Assembly: GCA_963827065.1 (NCBI GenBank)
Contig: CAWGZM010000008.1
Location: forward strand, 310,001-374,000
DNA: 64,000 nt
Origin: JACVRW01 sp963827065
GTDB taxonomy: Bacteria > Actinomycetota > Thermoleophilia > Solirubrobacterales > Thermoleophilaceae
Direction of reading: 5' to 3'
Shown: in pieces, positions 1 through 8,339 of the stretch
Numbering within the stretch: position 1 is the stretch's first letter
How the letters are laid out: every line of letters begins with the position of its first letter
Notes under the pieces: generated by a model
Seen by the model: only the letters and a program-made list of their open reading frames with translations
Told to the model about the DNA's origin: nothing
Database searches by the model: none
Translations under genes and position numbers: made by a program

Positions 1-367
1 CGAGGGAACCGATGCCTACGAGTTCGTCCCGGGGGTTCACCTTCACGCCGTGGGCGGGGAGCAGGTGCTGCTCTGCAAGGTCAGCTACGAGCCTGGCAAG
101 GAGGTGCGGCGGCACAGCCACGAGCACACCGAGCAGGTGATGTACATCCTCGAAGGCGAGGTGACCATGACGATCGAGGGCGAGACCCGGACGCTCCGGG
201 CCGGGGACACCGTCGTCGTCAATCGCGGTCTCGAGCACGAGCTGCACTCCGAGCACGGCGTCACATTCATGGAGGCGCTCGCCCCGGTGCCGCTGGACCA
301 CGTCCCCGACCGCGCTCGCGACCTCGTCCTCGGCCCCGATGGTGGGTCGACGCACGTCGAGCGCTGA
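1..367 (+). CDS. Cupin domain protein (5' end outside window)
   Basis: Single-domain cupin, probably metal-binding. The reading frame is open from base 2, and residues before the first in-window start (GTG at 50) look like protein (FVPGVHLHAVGGEQV), so the gene most likely begins left of the window. Motif 1 is visible as HSHEHTE followed by a glycine-rich strand (ILEGEV); motif 2 is GDTVVV...LEHELHS. About 120 residues are in view. It is followed 24 bp later by a monooxygenase-like gene and then a GntR regulator on the same strand, so it probably belongs to the same catabolic unit. Small cupins in such settings are isomerases, dioxygenases or binding proteins; which applies here cannot be told. 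Confidence 0.85.
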   Translation, partial: EGTDAYEFVPGVHLHAVGGEQVLLCKVSYEPGKEVRRHSHEHTEQVMYILEGEVTMTIEGETRTLRAGDTVVVNRGLEHELHSEHGVTFMEALAPVPLDHVPDRARDLVLGPDGGSTHVER

Positions 368-391
368 CATTTCGAGCAAGGAGACCAACGC

Positions 392-682
392 ATGGCCTAT
401 GCAGTGAGCGTCACCTGGACCGCCAAGGAGGGCGAGGAGGACGCGGTCGCTGCCGCGCTCGAGCGCTTGCGCGAGCCCACGCTCGCGGAGGACGGCGTCC
501 TGATGTGGATTCCCCACCGCGACCCCGAGGACCCGAAGGTCTTCCACATCTACGAGCAGTACGCCGAGGAGGCGGCCTACACCGCCCACACGGAGACGGA
601 GCACTTCCAGCGCGACGGCTTCGGAGACGCGATCCCGCGGCTTGCCGACCGGCGGCGCGAGTTCTACGAGACCATGGGTTGA
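392..682 (+). CDS. Antibiotic biosynthesis monooxygenase (ABM) family protein
   Basis: A 96-residue protein of the dimeric alpha-beta barrel (ABM/YgiN) superfamily. The pattern is a first strand (AVSVTWTAKEGEEDAVAAAL), a central strand with VFHIYEQY, then a helix with H-T-E-T-EHFQ typical of quinol monooxygenase-like members. These enzymes oxidise quinols or aromatic substrates without cofactor, or act in their turnover. An AAGGAG ribosome site at about 378-383 supports the ATG at 392. It sits between a cupin and a FadR-type regulator, opposite a Mo hydroxylase operon, consistent with a role in degrading an aromatic or heterocyclic compound. The substrate is unknown. Confidence 0.85.
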   Translation: MAYAVSVTWTAKEGEEDAVAAALERLREPTLAEDGVLMWIPHRDPEDPKVFHIYEQYAEEAAYTAHTETEHFQRDGFGDAIPRLADRRREFYETMG

Positions 683-683
683 T

Positions 684-1406
684 GTGACCGAGCCGCAGTT
701 CGAGCCGCTGGCGCGCCGGACCTTCGTGGCCGACGCGATCCGGACGATCAAGGACATGATTCTCGATGGCCGGCTGGCGCCCGGTCAGCGGCTCCCGTCC
801 GAGCGGGCGCTGAGCGAGGCGCTCGGAATCAGTCGTCCCACGGTCCGAGAAGCGATCCGCTCGCTGCAGGCGATGCACATCCTCGAGAGTCGCCATGGCG
901 CGGGGACCTTCGTCGCCTCGCTGAGCGTGGAGGAGCTCCTGGCGCCACTGCAGTTCGTCCTGTCGCTGGCCGACGGCGGCCTCGAGCACCTCTTCGAGGT
1001 GCGGCTGCTGCTCGAGCCGGGCGCCGCGGCGCTCGCGGCCGAACGGGCGACCCCGGACGCGGTGGGCGAGCTGCGCGACTGCGCCGCACGTGCCGCGAAC
1101 GCGGTCGACGACCCGGACGCGATGCTCCGACTCGACACGGAGCTCCACGAGCGCATCGTCCGGGCATCGGCGAACCCGCTTCTCGAGCACCTGTGGGCGG
1201 CCACCACCGCGCTGGGGGCGGAGAGTCGCGACTACACCACAAGGCTGCCGGGAGTTCTCGACCAGACGATCGGCGAGCATGCGGCGATCGTCGAGGCGAT
1301 CGCGACCGGAGACGCCGACGCCGCCCGCGCGGGGATGGCCGCCCACATTCACCGCATCCGGGACGCAGCGCTGGCGCCGGTTCAGGCGAGCGGCTCGCCG
1401 GCCTGA
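684..1406 (+). CDS. GntR-family regulator, FadR/FCD subfamily
   Basis: A 240-residue transcription factor. Residues 10-75 form the winged helix-turn-helix (LPSERALSEALGISRPTVREA, then HGAGTFV for the wing). The C-terminal half is an FCD domain with likely metal ligands: an Asp and His in LDTELHERI, a His in GEHAAIVEAI and a His in MAAHIHRIRD. The GTG at 684 is chosen because the monooxygenase stop codon ends at 682 and residues upstream of it look like the other frame; a longer form from 642 is possible but unlikely. FadR-type proteins bind short palindromes of the TGGTNNNACCA kind, and a perfect one lies at 9191-9205 before the Mo hydroxylase operon. Its 3' end overlaps the convergent xdhC gene by 25 bp. 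Confidence 0.92.
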   Translation: MTEPQFEPLARRTFVADAIRTIKDMILDGRLAPGQRLPSERALSEALGISRPTVREAIRSLQAMHILESRHGAGTFVASLSVEELLAPLQFVLSLADGGLEHLFEVRLLLEPGAAALAAERATPDAVGELRDCAARAANAVDDPDAMLRLDTELHERIVRASANPLLEHLWAATTALGAESRDYTTRLPGVLDQTIGEHAAIVEAIATGDADAARAGMAAHIHRIRDAALAPVQASGSPA

Positions 1407-2550
1407 GTGCCCGGACCGACGAGCTGCACGGACTCGTCGTGGTCTCGCCGGATGGGTCCCGAGCTGCGCCGCAGCGACTGGCCCTCGCGGCCGGTGCGCC
1501 GAGCGATGATCTCTCCGAGGATGGCGACCGCGGTCTCCTCGACCGTGGAGGATCCGATGTCGAGCCCACACGGCGCGTACACGCGAGCGATGTCCTCCTC
1601 CGCAACACCGACCTCGGCGAGCCGCCGGTTGCGGTCCGCGGTCGTCTTGCGGCTCCCGAGCGCGCCGATATAGCCGGCGCCGCTGCCGAGCGCGGCCTGG
1701 ACCGCGGGCACGTCGAGCTTGGGGTCGTGGGTGAAGACGAGGATCGCGTCGCGCGGCCCGAGCTCCATCTCGGCCAGGACCTTGTCCGGCCATGCGGCCA
1801 TGGTGTTCGCGAAGTCGTGAAGCGCGGCGACTCGAGGAAGGCCCGACGCGGGTCGGCGATCGTGACCCTGTAGCCGAGGCCCTTGGCGAGCGGCGCCAGC
1901 GCTGAAGCGAAGTCGATCGCCCCGAAGATCACCATGCGCGGCGGCTCCGCGAAGGCGGCGATGTGGACGCGCAGACCTCGGCCGAGCGAGGCGCCGTCCT
2001 CGCCGAAGTCGCGGATCAGCGAACGTCCCTGGGTGGTCAGGCCGCGCGCCTCCTGGGCGACGTTGCGCTCGAGCAGCTCCGCGCCGCCGAGCCCGCCGGT
2101 CGTCCCCTCGGCGTCGACGTAGAGCTTCGCTCCCGCATCCTCGCCGTCGAGGAGTGTGGCCAATGCAGCGGGGCGCGCCTCCCTGATCGCCGCCAGCGCG
2201 TCGAGCGTGGCCGCCCGGGCATCCCCGCGCAGCTCATGGATGAAGATGTGAACCGTCCCGCCGCACATCAGGCCGACGGTCCCGGCGAGCTCGTCGGAGA
2301 TCCCATAGGTGACGAGGCGGGGAGGTCCCTCCTCGGCGAGGATCGCCATGGCCTCCTGCGCGACGGCGCTCTCCACGCAGCCGCCGGTGACCGAGCCCTC
2401 GATCGTCTCGTCCTCTGCGATGTACACGCTCGCCCCGACGTCGAGCGGCGAGGACCCCTCCACCGCGACGAGCGTGCCCGCCGCCACGCGCCTCCCAGCC
2501 TGCAGCCAGTCGGTCACGGTCGCCGCGGTCTGCTGGGCAGAGCGGATCAT
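1382..2550 (-). pseudogene. xdhC: XdhC/CoxI family Mo-enzyme maturation protein, frameshifted
   Basis: XdhC proteins insert the sulfurated molybdenum cofactor into xanthine dehydrogenase-type enzymes. The N-terminal half reads well from ATG at 2550 (CVESAVAQEAM, then GLMCGGTVHIFIHE) through VTIADPRRAFLESPRF. The C-terminal Rossmann half (DAILVFTHDPKLDVPAVQAAL, GYIGALGSRKT, CGLDIGSST) continues in another frame from about 1820 to the stop at 1382. One missing base near 1817-1823 explains the break: adding a G on the + strand gives an uninterrupted RFHDFANTMAAWPDK. This is either a real inactivating mutation or a sequencing/assembly error. It is the last gene of the operon and overlaps coxE by 4 bp. 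Confidence 0.82.
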
Positions 2551-3707
2551 GCTGCCGCCCACTCCCGGCGCGCACTCCGGCGCGGACGCGCCACGACGGC
2601 CGGTAGGCCGCGCAGCTCGCGCAGCAGGGTGGGCAGGTCGCGCGCACCGGCGAGCGCGTCGAGGTCCCCGAGAACGGCGTGCATACCGCGCGTGACAGGG
2701 CGGTAGGCGGGGTCGCACGCGAGCGGCGACCACCACACGAGGCGGTGGCCCAGGCGCCCCAGTCGGCGAGTGGCATCGGCCATGGCCGCCGGGGCGCCGC
2801 GCTCGAGTCCATCTGACATGACGAGAATGATGGCGCCTCGCGCCAGCGCGACCAGCCGGCTGTCGCCCAGGAACTGCTGCAGGGCCACTCCGATGCGCGT
2901 GCCGCCGTCGGCGTCGAGCACGATCGCCGACAGGTCGTCGAGCGCCCGGTCGACATCCGGCGTGTCGAGCTCGTGAGTCACGCGAGTAAGTCGCGTGCCG
3001 AACGTGAAGGCCTCGGCGCGCTCTGTGCCGCGCACCACCTCGTGGGCGAAGCGCAGGAGGTCCGCACTGTGCGCGCGCTGCGATCCGGACACGTCGATCA
3101 ACAGCAGCACGCGGCGCGCTCGCGGCGGCCGCTGACGCCAGGCGAGGCGCAGCACCTCGCCGCCCGTGCGGTTCGCTTCGCGAAGCACGCGCTGGAGGTC
3201 GATGCAGCGGCCGCGGCGCGCGCCCACGGAACGCCGTGCGGTCGTGACCGGCAGCGCGGTTGCCACTGCCTCGCCGATCTCGCGCAGGGCTTCGCGCTCG
3301 CCGGCCGAGGTGTGCGCGAACCGGCGCACGCCGACGCTCTCCAGTGGGCTCGCGTGGAGGCCAGAACCGTCGCGCGGCTCCAGGGCGCCCAGCTCGCCCT
3401 CGTCGCCGGCCTTGGGGGCGGCGGTCTCGCCCTCGGTTTCCTGCGAGGGTCCGGCTGACTCTTCGAGCAGGAGCCGGCCGCCGCGGAAGAAGGCGTCGAA
3501 AACCGTGTCGAAGGCCGCGAAGTCCTCCGCGGACGTGACCAGCGTGATCCGCGCGCGCCAGTAGAGCGCGTCGACGTCCGCGGGCGGCGAGGTGACGAGC
3601 GAGAGCAGGAAGTCGGCCCGCTTGGGCGCGGGCGCCGCGACCCCGGCCTCGCGAAGCGCGCGCAGGAAACCGAGCAGGTGCTCGCGGGCCAGGACGGCGA
3701 CGCTCAC
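2547..3707 (-). CDS. coxE: VWA-domain protein, CoxE family
   Basis: A 386-residue CoxE-like protein. The N-terminal 90 residues are helical, the middle is a low-complexity acidic linker (about 84-115), and the C-terminal third is a von Willebrand factor A domain with the MIDAS motif D205-V-S207-G-S209, a downstream Thr in DGGTRIG and an Asp in VMSDGLER. CoxE works with the MoxR-type ATPase CoxD in maturing the metal centre of CO dehydrogenase and related Mo hydroxylases. The GTG start at 3707 overlaps the moxR stop (GTGA), so the two are translationally coupled. The pair lies directly downstream of the Mo catalytic genes. Confidence 0.9.
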   Translation of the reverse strand: MSVAVLAREHLLGFLRALREAGVAAPAPKRADFLLSLVTSPPADVDALYWRARITLVTSAEDFAAFDTVFDAFFRGGRLLLEESAGPSQETEGETAAPKAGDEGELGALEPRDGSGLHASPLESVGVRRFAHTSAGEREALREIGEAVATALPVTTARRSVGARRGRCIDLQRVLREANRTGGEVLRLAWRQRPPRARRVLLLIDVSGSQRAHSADLLRFAHEVVRGTERAEAFTFGTRLTRVTHELDTPDVDRALDDLSAIVLDADGGTRIGVALQQFLGDSRLVALARGAIILVMSDGLERGAPAAMADATRRLGRLGHRLVWWSPLACDPAYRPVTRGMHAVLGDLDALAGARDLPTLLRELRGLPAVVARPRRSARREWAAA

Positions 3708-4600
3708 GTGCCCGCCCCCGCTCCGAGCAGCGCGGGTCGCGCCGCGACGTGCTCGAGGTCCTCCTGTTCCTTCAGCAGGAGACCAAGCGAGCGTTGCAGC
3801 GCTTCGGGCCACGGGGCGCCCTCGCGAGCCAGCGTCTGCGCGCCCTGAGCCCAGTCGATCGTCTCGGCGATGCCCGGGCGCTTGATCAGCCGCTCCGTGC
3901 GGACCCGCTTGATCGCCTCGACGAGCGCATCCGCGGCGGCCTCGTCGAGCCCCGGGGCGTGCGCGCGAAGGATGCGTCGCTCGCGCTCGGCCTCCGGGAA
4001 CGGGATCCAGTGGTAGAGGCAGCGGCGCTTGAGGGCGTCGTGCAGCTCGCGCGTCCGGTTGGACGTCATGACGATGATCGGCGGCCGCTCGGCGCGTAGC
4101 GTGCCGAGCTCCGGCACCGTGACCTGGAAGTCGGACAGGAACTCGAGCAGGAACGCCTCGAACTCGGAGTCCGAGCGGTCGATCTCGTCGATCAGCAGCA
4201 CGGCTCCCGGCGCGGCGCGGACCGCGCGAAGCAGCGGCCGCTCGAGCAGGAAGCGCTCGTCGTAGAGGTTGCCGACATCGCGGCCCTCGGCCTCCGCGAC
4301 GCGGACGTGCAGGAGCTGCTTCGCGTGGTCCCATTCGTAGAGCGCCTGGCTCGCGTCGAGGCCCTCGTAGCACTGCAGCCGAATGAGCTCGCGCCCGAGG
4401 ACCTCGGCCAGCACCTTGCCCACCTGGGTCTTGCCGACGCCCGGCTCGCCCTCGAGCGCGAGCGGCCGCCCGAGGACAAGCGCGAGGTGGATCGCGGTGA
4501 GCAGCCCCTCGTCGGCGTAGTAGCGGTGCTCGGCGAGCTTGTCCCCCAGCTCGGATACCGAACACGCGCCGAGCTCCGTCGCGAAGGGATCCGCAACCAC
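3704..4600 (-). CDS. coxD: MoxR-type AAA+ ATPase (CoxD-like)
   Basis: A 298-residue AAA+ chaperone. Walker A is GEPGVGKT (51-58), Walker B is VLLIDEID (134-141, with D138-E139), and sensor 1 is MTSNRTREL. The length and absence of extra domains fit the MoxR family. MoxR proteins partner with VWA proteins to remodel or insert metal centres; here the partner is the overlapping coxE. The start is GTG at 4600, two bases after the stop of the preceding Mo-subunit gene. It probably activates the Mo hydroxylase encoded upstream, as CoxD does for CO dehydrogenase. Confidence 0.92.
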   Translation of the reverse strand: MVADPFATELGACSVSELGDKLAEHRYYADEGLLTAIHLALVLGRPLALEGEPGVGKTQVGKVLAEVLGRELIRLQCYEGLDASQALYEWDHAKQLLHVRVAEAEGRDVGNLYDERFLLERPLLRAVRAAPGAVLLIDEIDRSDSEFEAFLLEFLSDFQVTVPELGTLRAERPPIIVMTSNRTRELHDALKRRCLYHWIPFPEAERERRILRAHAPGLDEAAADALVEAIKRVRTERLIKRPGIAETIDWAQGAQTLAREGAPWPEALQRSLGLLLKEQEDLEHVAARPALLGAGAGT

Positions 4601-4602
4601 GG

Positions 4603-5622
4603 CTACTCGCCGGCGCCCTCCGCCGCCCGGGCGGCGTCGAGGGCGCGCAGGACGCGCTCGGGCGTGAACGGCATGGCTTCGAGGCGGGCGCCGCAGGCGT
4701 CGAAGATCGCGTTCGCGATCGCGGGGATCGGGGCGTTCGCGGTCATCTCCCCGATGCCCTTCGCGCCGAACGGGCCGTTGGAGGCGGGCCGCTCGATGAT
4801 CACGCTCTCCATGCGCGCGTTGTCAGCCGGCCCGGGCATGAGGTACTCGCTGAAGTCCTCGGGCCCGTGCTCGCGCGCCGGGTAGTAGGGCTCGGTCGAC
4901 TCGAACAGCGCGTGCGACATGCCCATCCAGGCGCCGCCCTCGATCTGCTGCGCGGCCATGGCCGGGTTCAGAGCCCGGCCGACCTCGTACACGTTGTACA
5001 TCGCGAGCACCTCGACGATCCCGGTCTCGTCGTCGACCTCCACCTCGGCCACCGTGCACGCGTGAGCCTGACAGGAGTCGGGGTCCATCTCCCCCGTTTC
5101 CGGCACCGGCTCGTTCTTCTCCTTCAGGAAGATGCCGCGCCCCGCGATCGTCCTGCCGTGCTGGAAGTGCGCAGCCAGCGCCAGGTCGACGATGTGGATC
5201 TTCTTCTCCTCGGAGCCCTTGAGCTTGATGAAGCCGGTGCCGTCCGTCTCCAGGTCGTCCGGGTCCACCTCCAGCTCGTCGGCGGCCACCTGCAGCATGA
5301 TCTCGCGTGCCTCGCGCGCGGCCATGATGACCGCGTTGCCCACGCGGTGGGTGCCGCGGCTCGCAAAGGTGCCCATGCAGTGCGGGCCGGTGTCCGTATC
5401 GGCTGTGTCGACCAGGATGTTCTCGACCGGCAGGCCGAGCGTCTCCGCAGCGCACTGGGCCGCGATCGTCTTGATCCCCTGCCCGAGGTCCACGGACGAG
5501 AGCGTTATGACGAACGTGCCCGTGGTCGTCGAGTGGATCAGCGCCTGGGACGGGTCGCCCCCCAGGTTCATGCCGGTCGGGTAGTTGACCGCTGCGTAGC
5601 CGCGACCGCGGAGCCTCGCCAT
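4603..5622 (-). CDS. Mo hydroxylase catalytic subunit, C-terminal part (split gene)
   Basis: A 339-residue protein equal to the C-terminal half of a xanthine dehydrogenase-family molybdenum subunit. It begins with the strand that opens the second Mo-binding domain (RGRGYAAVNYPTG), then VDLGQG (44-49), TFASRGTHRVGNA (85-97) and GAKGIGE, whose Glu (residue 292) matches the catalytic base of the family. No N-terminal half is present in this frame. It starts at ATG 5622, one base beyond the stop of the preceding gene, which supplies the first half. The combined length (about 800) matches a normal one-piece subunit. This is either a genuine two-chain subunit or a recent frameshift. Confidence 0.85.
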   Translation of the reverse strand: MARLRGRGYAAVNYPTGMNLGGDPSQALIHSTTTGTFVITLSSVDLGQGIKTIAAQCAAETLGLPVENILVDTADTDTGPHCMGTFASRGTHRVGNAVIMAAREAREIMLQVAADELEVDPDDLETDGTGFIKLKGSEEKKIHIVDLALAAHFQHGRTIAGRGIFLKEKNEPVPETGEMDPDSCQAHACTVAEVEVDDETGIVEVLAMYNVYEVGRALNPAMAAQQIEGGAWMGMSHALFESTEPYYPAREHGPEDFSEYLMPGPADNARMESVIIERPASNGPFGAKGIGEMTANAPIPAIANAIFDACGARLEAMPFTPERVLRALDAARAAEGAGE

Positions 5623-5623
5623 T

Positions 5624-7009
5624 TCAGGCCTCCCGGACGTCGGTCGAGGACAGGCGGCGGTACTCGTCGGGCAGGTCGTGGCCGACGAGCTCCGCCCCAC
5701 GCTGGATCACCTCGATGAGGGCCGTGCCCTCGGCCAGCTTGCGGTGCGCCTTCATGTCTCCATCGCGATACGCGTTCTTGAGTCGCAGCTCGAGCGGATC
5801 CATGCCGAGCGCACGCGCGATGCGGTCGATCTGGGATTCCAGCGCGAAGTCCGCGATGGTCACGCCGAACCCACGCATCGCGCTCGACGGCGCGCGGTTC
5901 GTGTAGACGCAGTGCCCATCGACCCAGACGTTGGGAATCATGTACGGCCCGGGCATGTGCGCGGCGGCCTTGGTCGTGCCGTAGGGGCTGTGCCGCGAGT
6001 ACGCGCCCGCGTCCACGTAGAGCGTGACCTTGCGGGCCACGATCGTGCCGTCGGCCATGACGCCGTCCTTGATGTAGATGCGCTCGGCCGCGCGCGGCGA
6101 GGAGACCTGCATCTCCTCAGCGCGGCCATACACGTACTTGACGGGCCTGCCGGTCGCCATGGCCGCGATGCAGGCGATTGGCTCCACGATCACGTCCACC
6201 TTGCCGCCGAATCCGCCGCCCACGGTGCCGCCGATGAGCCGCAGCTTGTTGAAGGGCGTCTCGAGTATCAGGGCCGTGTTGTCGAGCGTGAAGAAGCAAG
6301 CCTGCGTGTCCGAGTGAATGCGCAGCCGGTCGTCGGGCTGCGGCACGACGATGCATCCGGTCGTCTCCGTCGGCGCGTGCTCGATCGGCGCCGACCGATA
6401 GCTCCACTCGAAGACGTGGTCTGCCTGCGCGAATGCGGCGTCGACGTCGCCGAAGCGAATCCGCCGGCAGTGATGGCCCTCGTAGACGAAGTAGTTGCTG
6501 CCGTGCGGCTTGATCGCCGGCGCACCCGTCGCAAGCGCTTCCTCCACGTCGAACACCGCGGGAAGGTCCTCGTATTCGACCCTCACCGCCGCGGCGCCCT
6601 CCAGTGCCGCCTGCTCGCTCGTCGCGACGACCGCCACGATCGGCTCGCCGCGGTAGAGGACGCGGTCCTCGGGGAGCACCGGCTCGTCGTTCGGCTCCAC
6701 CCCGATCAGGCGGAGGATCGTGTACCAGTTCGCGGGCACGTCCTCGTGCGTGAGCACCCGCAGCACGCCCGGCACCTCGAGCGCTGCCGAGAAGTCGACA
6801 GCCTTGAGAAGCGCGTGGTCGCGCTCGGAGCGGTGCATCTTCAGGTGCACGAGCCCGGGTGGGTTGATGTCCTCGAAGAACTCCGTACGCCCGGTCACGT
6901 GGCCGAGCGCGTCCGAGCGCTGTACCGGCGTGCCGATCACGTTGAAGTCGTCGCCGGCGTGGTCGGCGTCGAAGTACGACCGATCGATCCGCTCGGTCTG
7001 GACCGTCAT
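5624..7009 (-). CDS. Mo hydroxylase catalytic subunit, N-terminal part (split gene)
   Basis: A 461-residue protein covering the a/b hammerhead domain (about 30-150) and the first Mo-pterin domain of a xanthine dehydrogenase/aldehyde oxidase-family large subunit. Key motifs are GGGFGGK (244-250) and NRAPSSAMRGFG (351-362), the latter being the conserved AxRGFG loop. The AYRC motif of CO dehydrogenase is absent, so this is not a CO oxidiser. The protein ends with VREA just where one-piece homologues continue into the second Mo domain, encoded by the next gene. The ATG at 7009 lies two bases after the stop of the 2Fe-2S gene. The substrate is unknown; heterocycles and aldehydes are typical. Confidence 0.9.
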   Translation of the reverse strand: MTVQTERIDRSYFDADHAGDDFNVIGTPVQRSDALGHVTGRTEFFEDINPPGLVHLKMHRSERDHALLKAVDFSAALEVPGVLRVLTHEDVPANWYTILRLIGVEPNDEPVLPEDRVLYRGEPIVAVVATSEQAALEGAAAVRVEYEDLPAVFDVEEALATGAPAIKPHGSNYFVYEGHHCRRIRFGDVDAAFAQADHVFEWSYRSAPIEHAPTETTGCIVVPQPDDRLRIHSDTQACFFTLDNTALILETPFNKLRLIGGTVGGGFGGKVDVIVEPIACIAAMATGRPVKYVYGRAEEMQVSSPRAAERIYIKDGVMADGTIVARKVTLYVDAGAYSRHSPYGTTKAAAHMPGPYMIPNVWVDGHCVYTNRAPSSAMRGFGVTIADFALESQIDRIARALGMDPLELRLKNAYRDGDMKAHRKLAEGTALIEVIQRGAELVGHDLPDEYRRLSSTDVREA

Positions 7010-7011
7010 CG

Positions 7012-7512
7012 TCACGCCTCCTGCGCTACGGCGACCGCCGCGCGGCGCCGCGCCGCCGCATCCAGGATCGCGTTGATGATCGACTCGTAGCCGGTGCACC
7101 GGCACACGTTCCCGGAGATCGCGCGGACGACGTCTTCGCGGGTCGGGTCGGGCTGCTCGGCAAGCAACCCGCGGGCGGCCATGATCATTCCCGACGTGCA
7201 GAAGCCGCACTGCGTCGCGAAGCCCTCGAGGAAGGCCGCCTGCAGCTCGTCCAGCTCGCCATCGGGCCCGCCCATGCCCTCCAGCGTCTGCACCTCGGCG
7301 CCGTCGACGGTCTCGACTGGGACGAGGCAGGACATGACCGCGTCGCCGTCCAGCAGGCAGGTGCATGTGCCGCACGTGCCTTGCGCGCAGCCCCTCTTGG
7401 CGGCGGTCAGGCCGAGCGACTCGCGCAACGCGGTCAGCAACGTCGTTCCCGGAGGAGCGAGGAACTCCCTGGGCTCGTCGTTGACCACGAGCTCGATCAC
7501 GCGCGATCTCAT
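7012..7512 (-). CDS. 2Fe-2S subunit of Mo hydroxylase (CoxS/XdhC-small type)
   Basis: A 166-residue iron-sulfur subunit that passes electrons from the Mo centre to FAD. The plant-type ferredoxin cluster is bound by C42, C47, C50 and C62 (GCAQGTCGTC, then SC). The second, helical-domain cluster is bound by C102, C105, C137 and C139 (QCGFC and CRC). All eight ligands are present and the length is standard. ATG 7512 overlaps the stop of the FAD-subunit gene by 4 bp (ATGA), implying coupled translation and equal stoichiometry. Confidence 0.95.
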   Translation of the reverse strand: MRSRVIELVVNDEPREFLAPPGTTLLTALRESLGLTAAKRGCAQGTCGTCTCLLDGDAVMSCLVPVETVDGAEVQTLEGMGGPDGELDELQAAFLEGFATQCGFCTSGMIMAARGLLAEQPDPTREDVVRAISGNVCRCTGYESIINAILDAAARRRAAVAVAQEA

Positions 7513-8321
7513 CTGCCCTCCTCCTTCAGCAGGGCCCGGCGAATGTGGACGGGCAGCACGCGGCGGCGATACCAGGCGCTCGCGTAGGCGTCGTCGAACG
7601 GGTTCGCGTCCTCCAGGGCGGCCTTGGCGGCGGCCTCGACATGCGGTCTGTCGAACGGGCGTCCCGTCAGCGCCGCTTCGGCCGCCAGAGCGCGCACCGG
7701 CCGGGAGCCAACACCGCCCAGCGCCATGCGGACCGAGGCAACCGTGCCGTCCTCGACGGCCGCCACGGCGGCCACGGTGACGATCGACCCCGAGTTTTGC
7801 CGCCGGCGCATCGCCTTCGTGTAGAACCACTCGCCCTGGGCCGGCACGTCCAGTGCGACAGCGGTCACCAGCTCGCGCGGGCCAAGACCGCCCTCGAGGA
7901 TGTCGCCGACAGGCCGGCTCAGGGTCTCCGAGGGCCCGGTCACGTCGACCTGTGCGTCCAGGGCCAGCATCGCGACGGCGAGGTCGCCGTAGGGCTGCTC
8001 CACGAAGAGGTTGCCGCCCACCGTGGCGAGATTGCGAATCGTTGGAGAGGCGATCGACTCCACCACCGGCCCCAACACGGCGAGGCGCTCATCGCGGCCG
8101 AGCTGCGCCAGCGTCGTTGCGGCGCCGATGACGGCGCGGCCGTCGTGCACCTCGATGCCCGCGAGGCCCGTGCGGCGCAGGCTCACAAGCCGCGCAACGC
8201 CGGTCGCGCGCGTCGTGACGCGCGGCATCACCTCCGTGCCGCCGGCGATCACGACATCGTCCTCTCCGAGCATGGCCACGACCTCGGCCACGGACTCCGG
8301 TACCTCGACGGTTAATGCCAC
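7509..8321 (-). CDS. FAD-binding subunit of Mo hydroxylase (CoxM type)
   Basis: A 270-residue flavoprotein subunit of the CO dehydrogenase/xanthine dehydrogenase medium chain. FAD-binding motifs are VIAGGTEVMPR (24-34) and SPTIRNLATVGGNL (92-105). The C-terminal CoxM domain has the SGSIVTVAAVA and GGVGSRPVRA patterns. It is slightly shorter than usual (about 280-290). The start is GTG at 8321. It is the second gene of the operon, 18 bp after the FAH-family gene. It takes electrons from the 2Fe-2S clusters and hands them to NAD+ or another acceptor. Confidence 0.94.
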   Translation of the reverse strand: MALTVEVPESVAEVVAMLGEDDVVIAGGTEVMPRVTTRATGVARLVSLRRTGLAGIEVHDGRAVIGAATTLAQLGRDERLAVLGPVVESIASPTIRNLATVGGNLFVEQPYGDLAVAMLALDAQVDVTGPSETLSRPVGDILEGGLGPRELVTAVALDVPAQGEWFYTKAMRRRQNSGSIVTVAAVAAVEDGTVASVRMALGGVGSRPVRALAAEAALTGRPFDRPHVEAAAKAALEDANPFDDAYASAWYRRRVLPVHIRRALLKEEGR

Positions 8322-8339
8322 TTGGCGGGTCTCCTCCTC

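Noticed and set aside
411..1793. Long - strand open frame across the GntR gene
   Set aside because: Arginine-rich shadow of the FadR-type gene; only the part matching XdhC in other frames is coding.
4603..7009. CO dehydrogenase (coxL) identity for the Mo subunit
   Set aside because: CoxD/CoxE neighbours suggested it, but the AYRC active-site motif of form I CO dehydrogenase is replaced by an SSAMRGFG loop.
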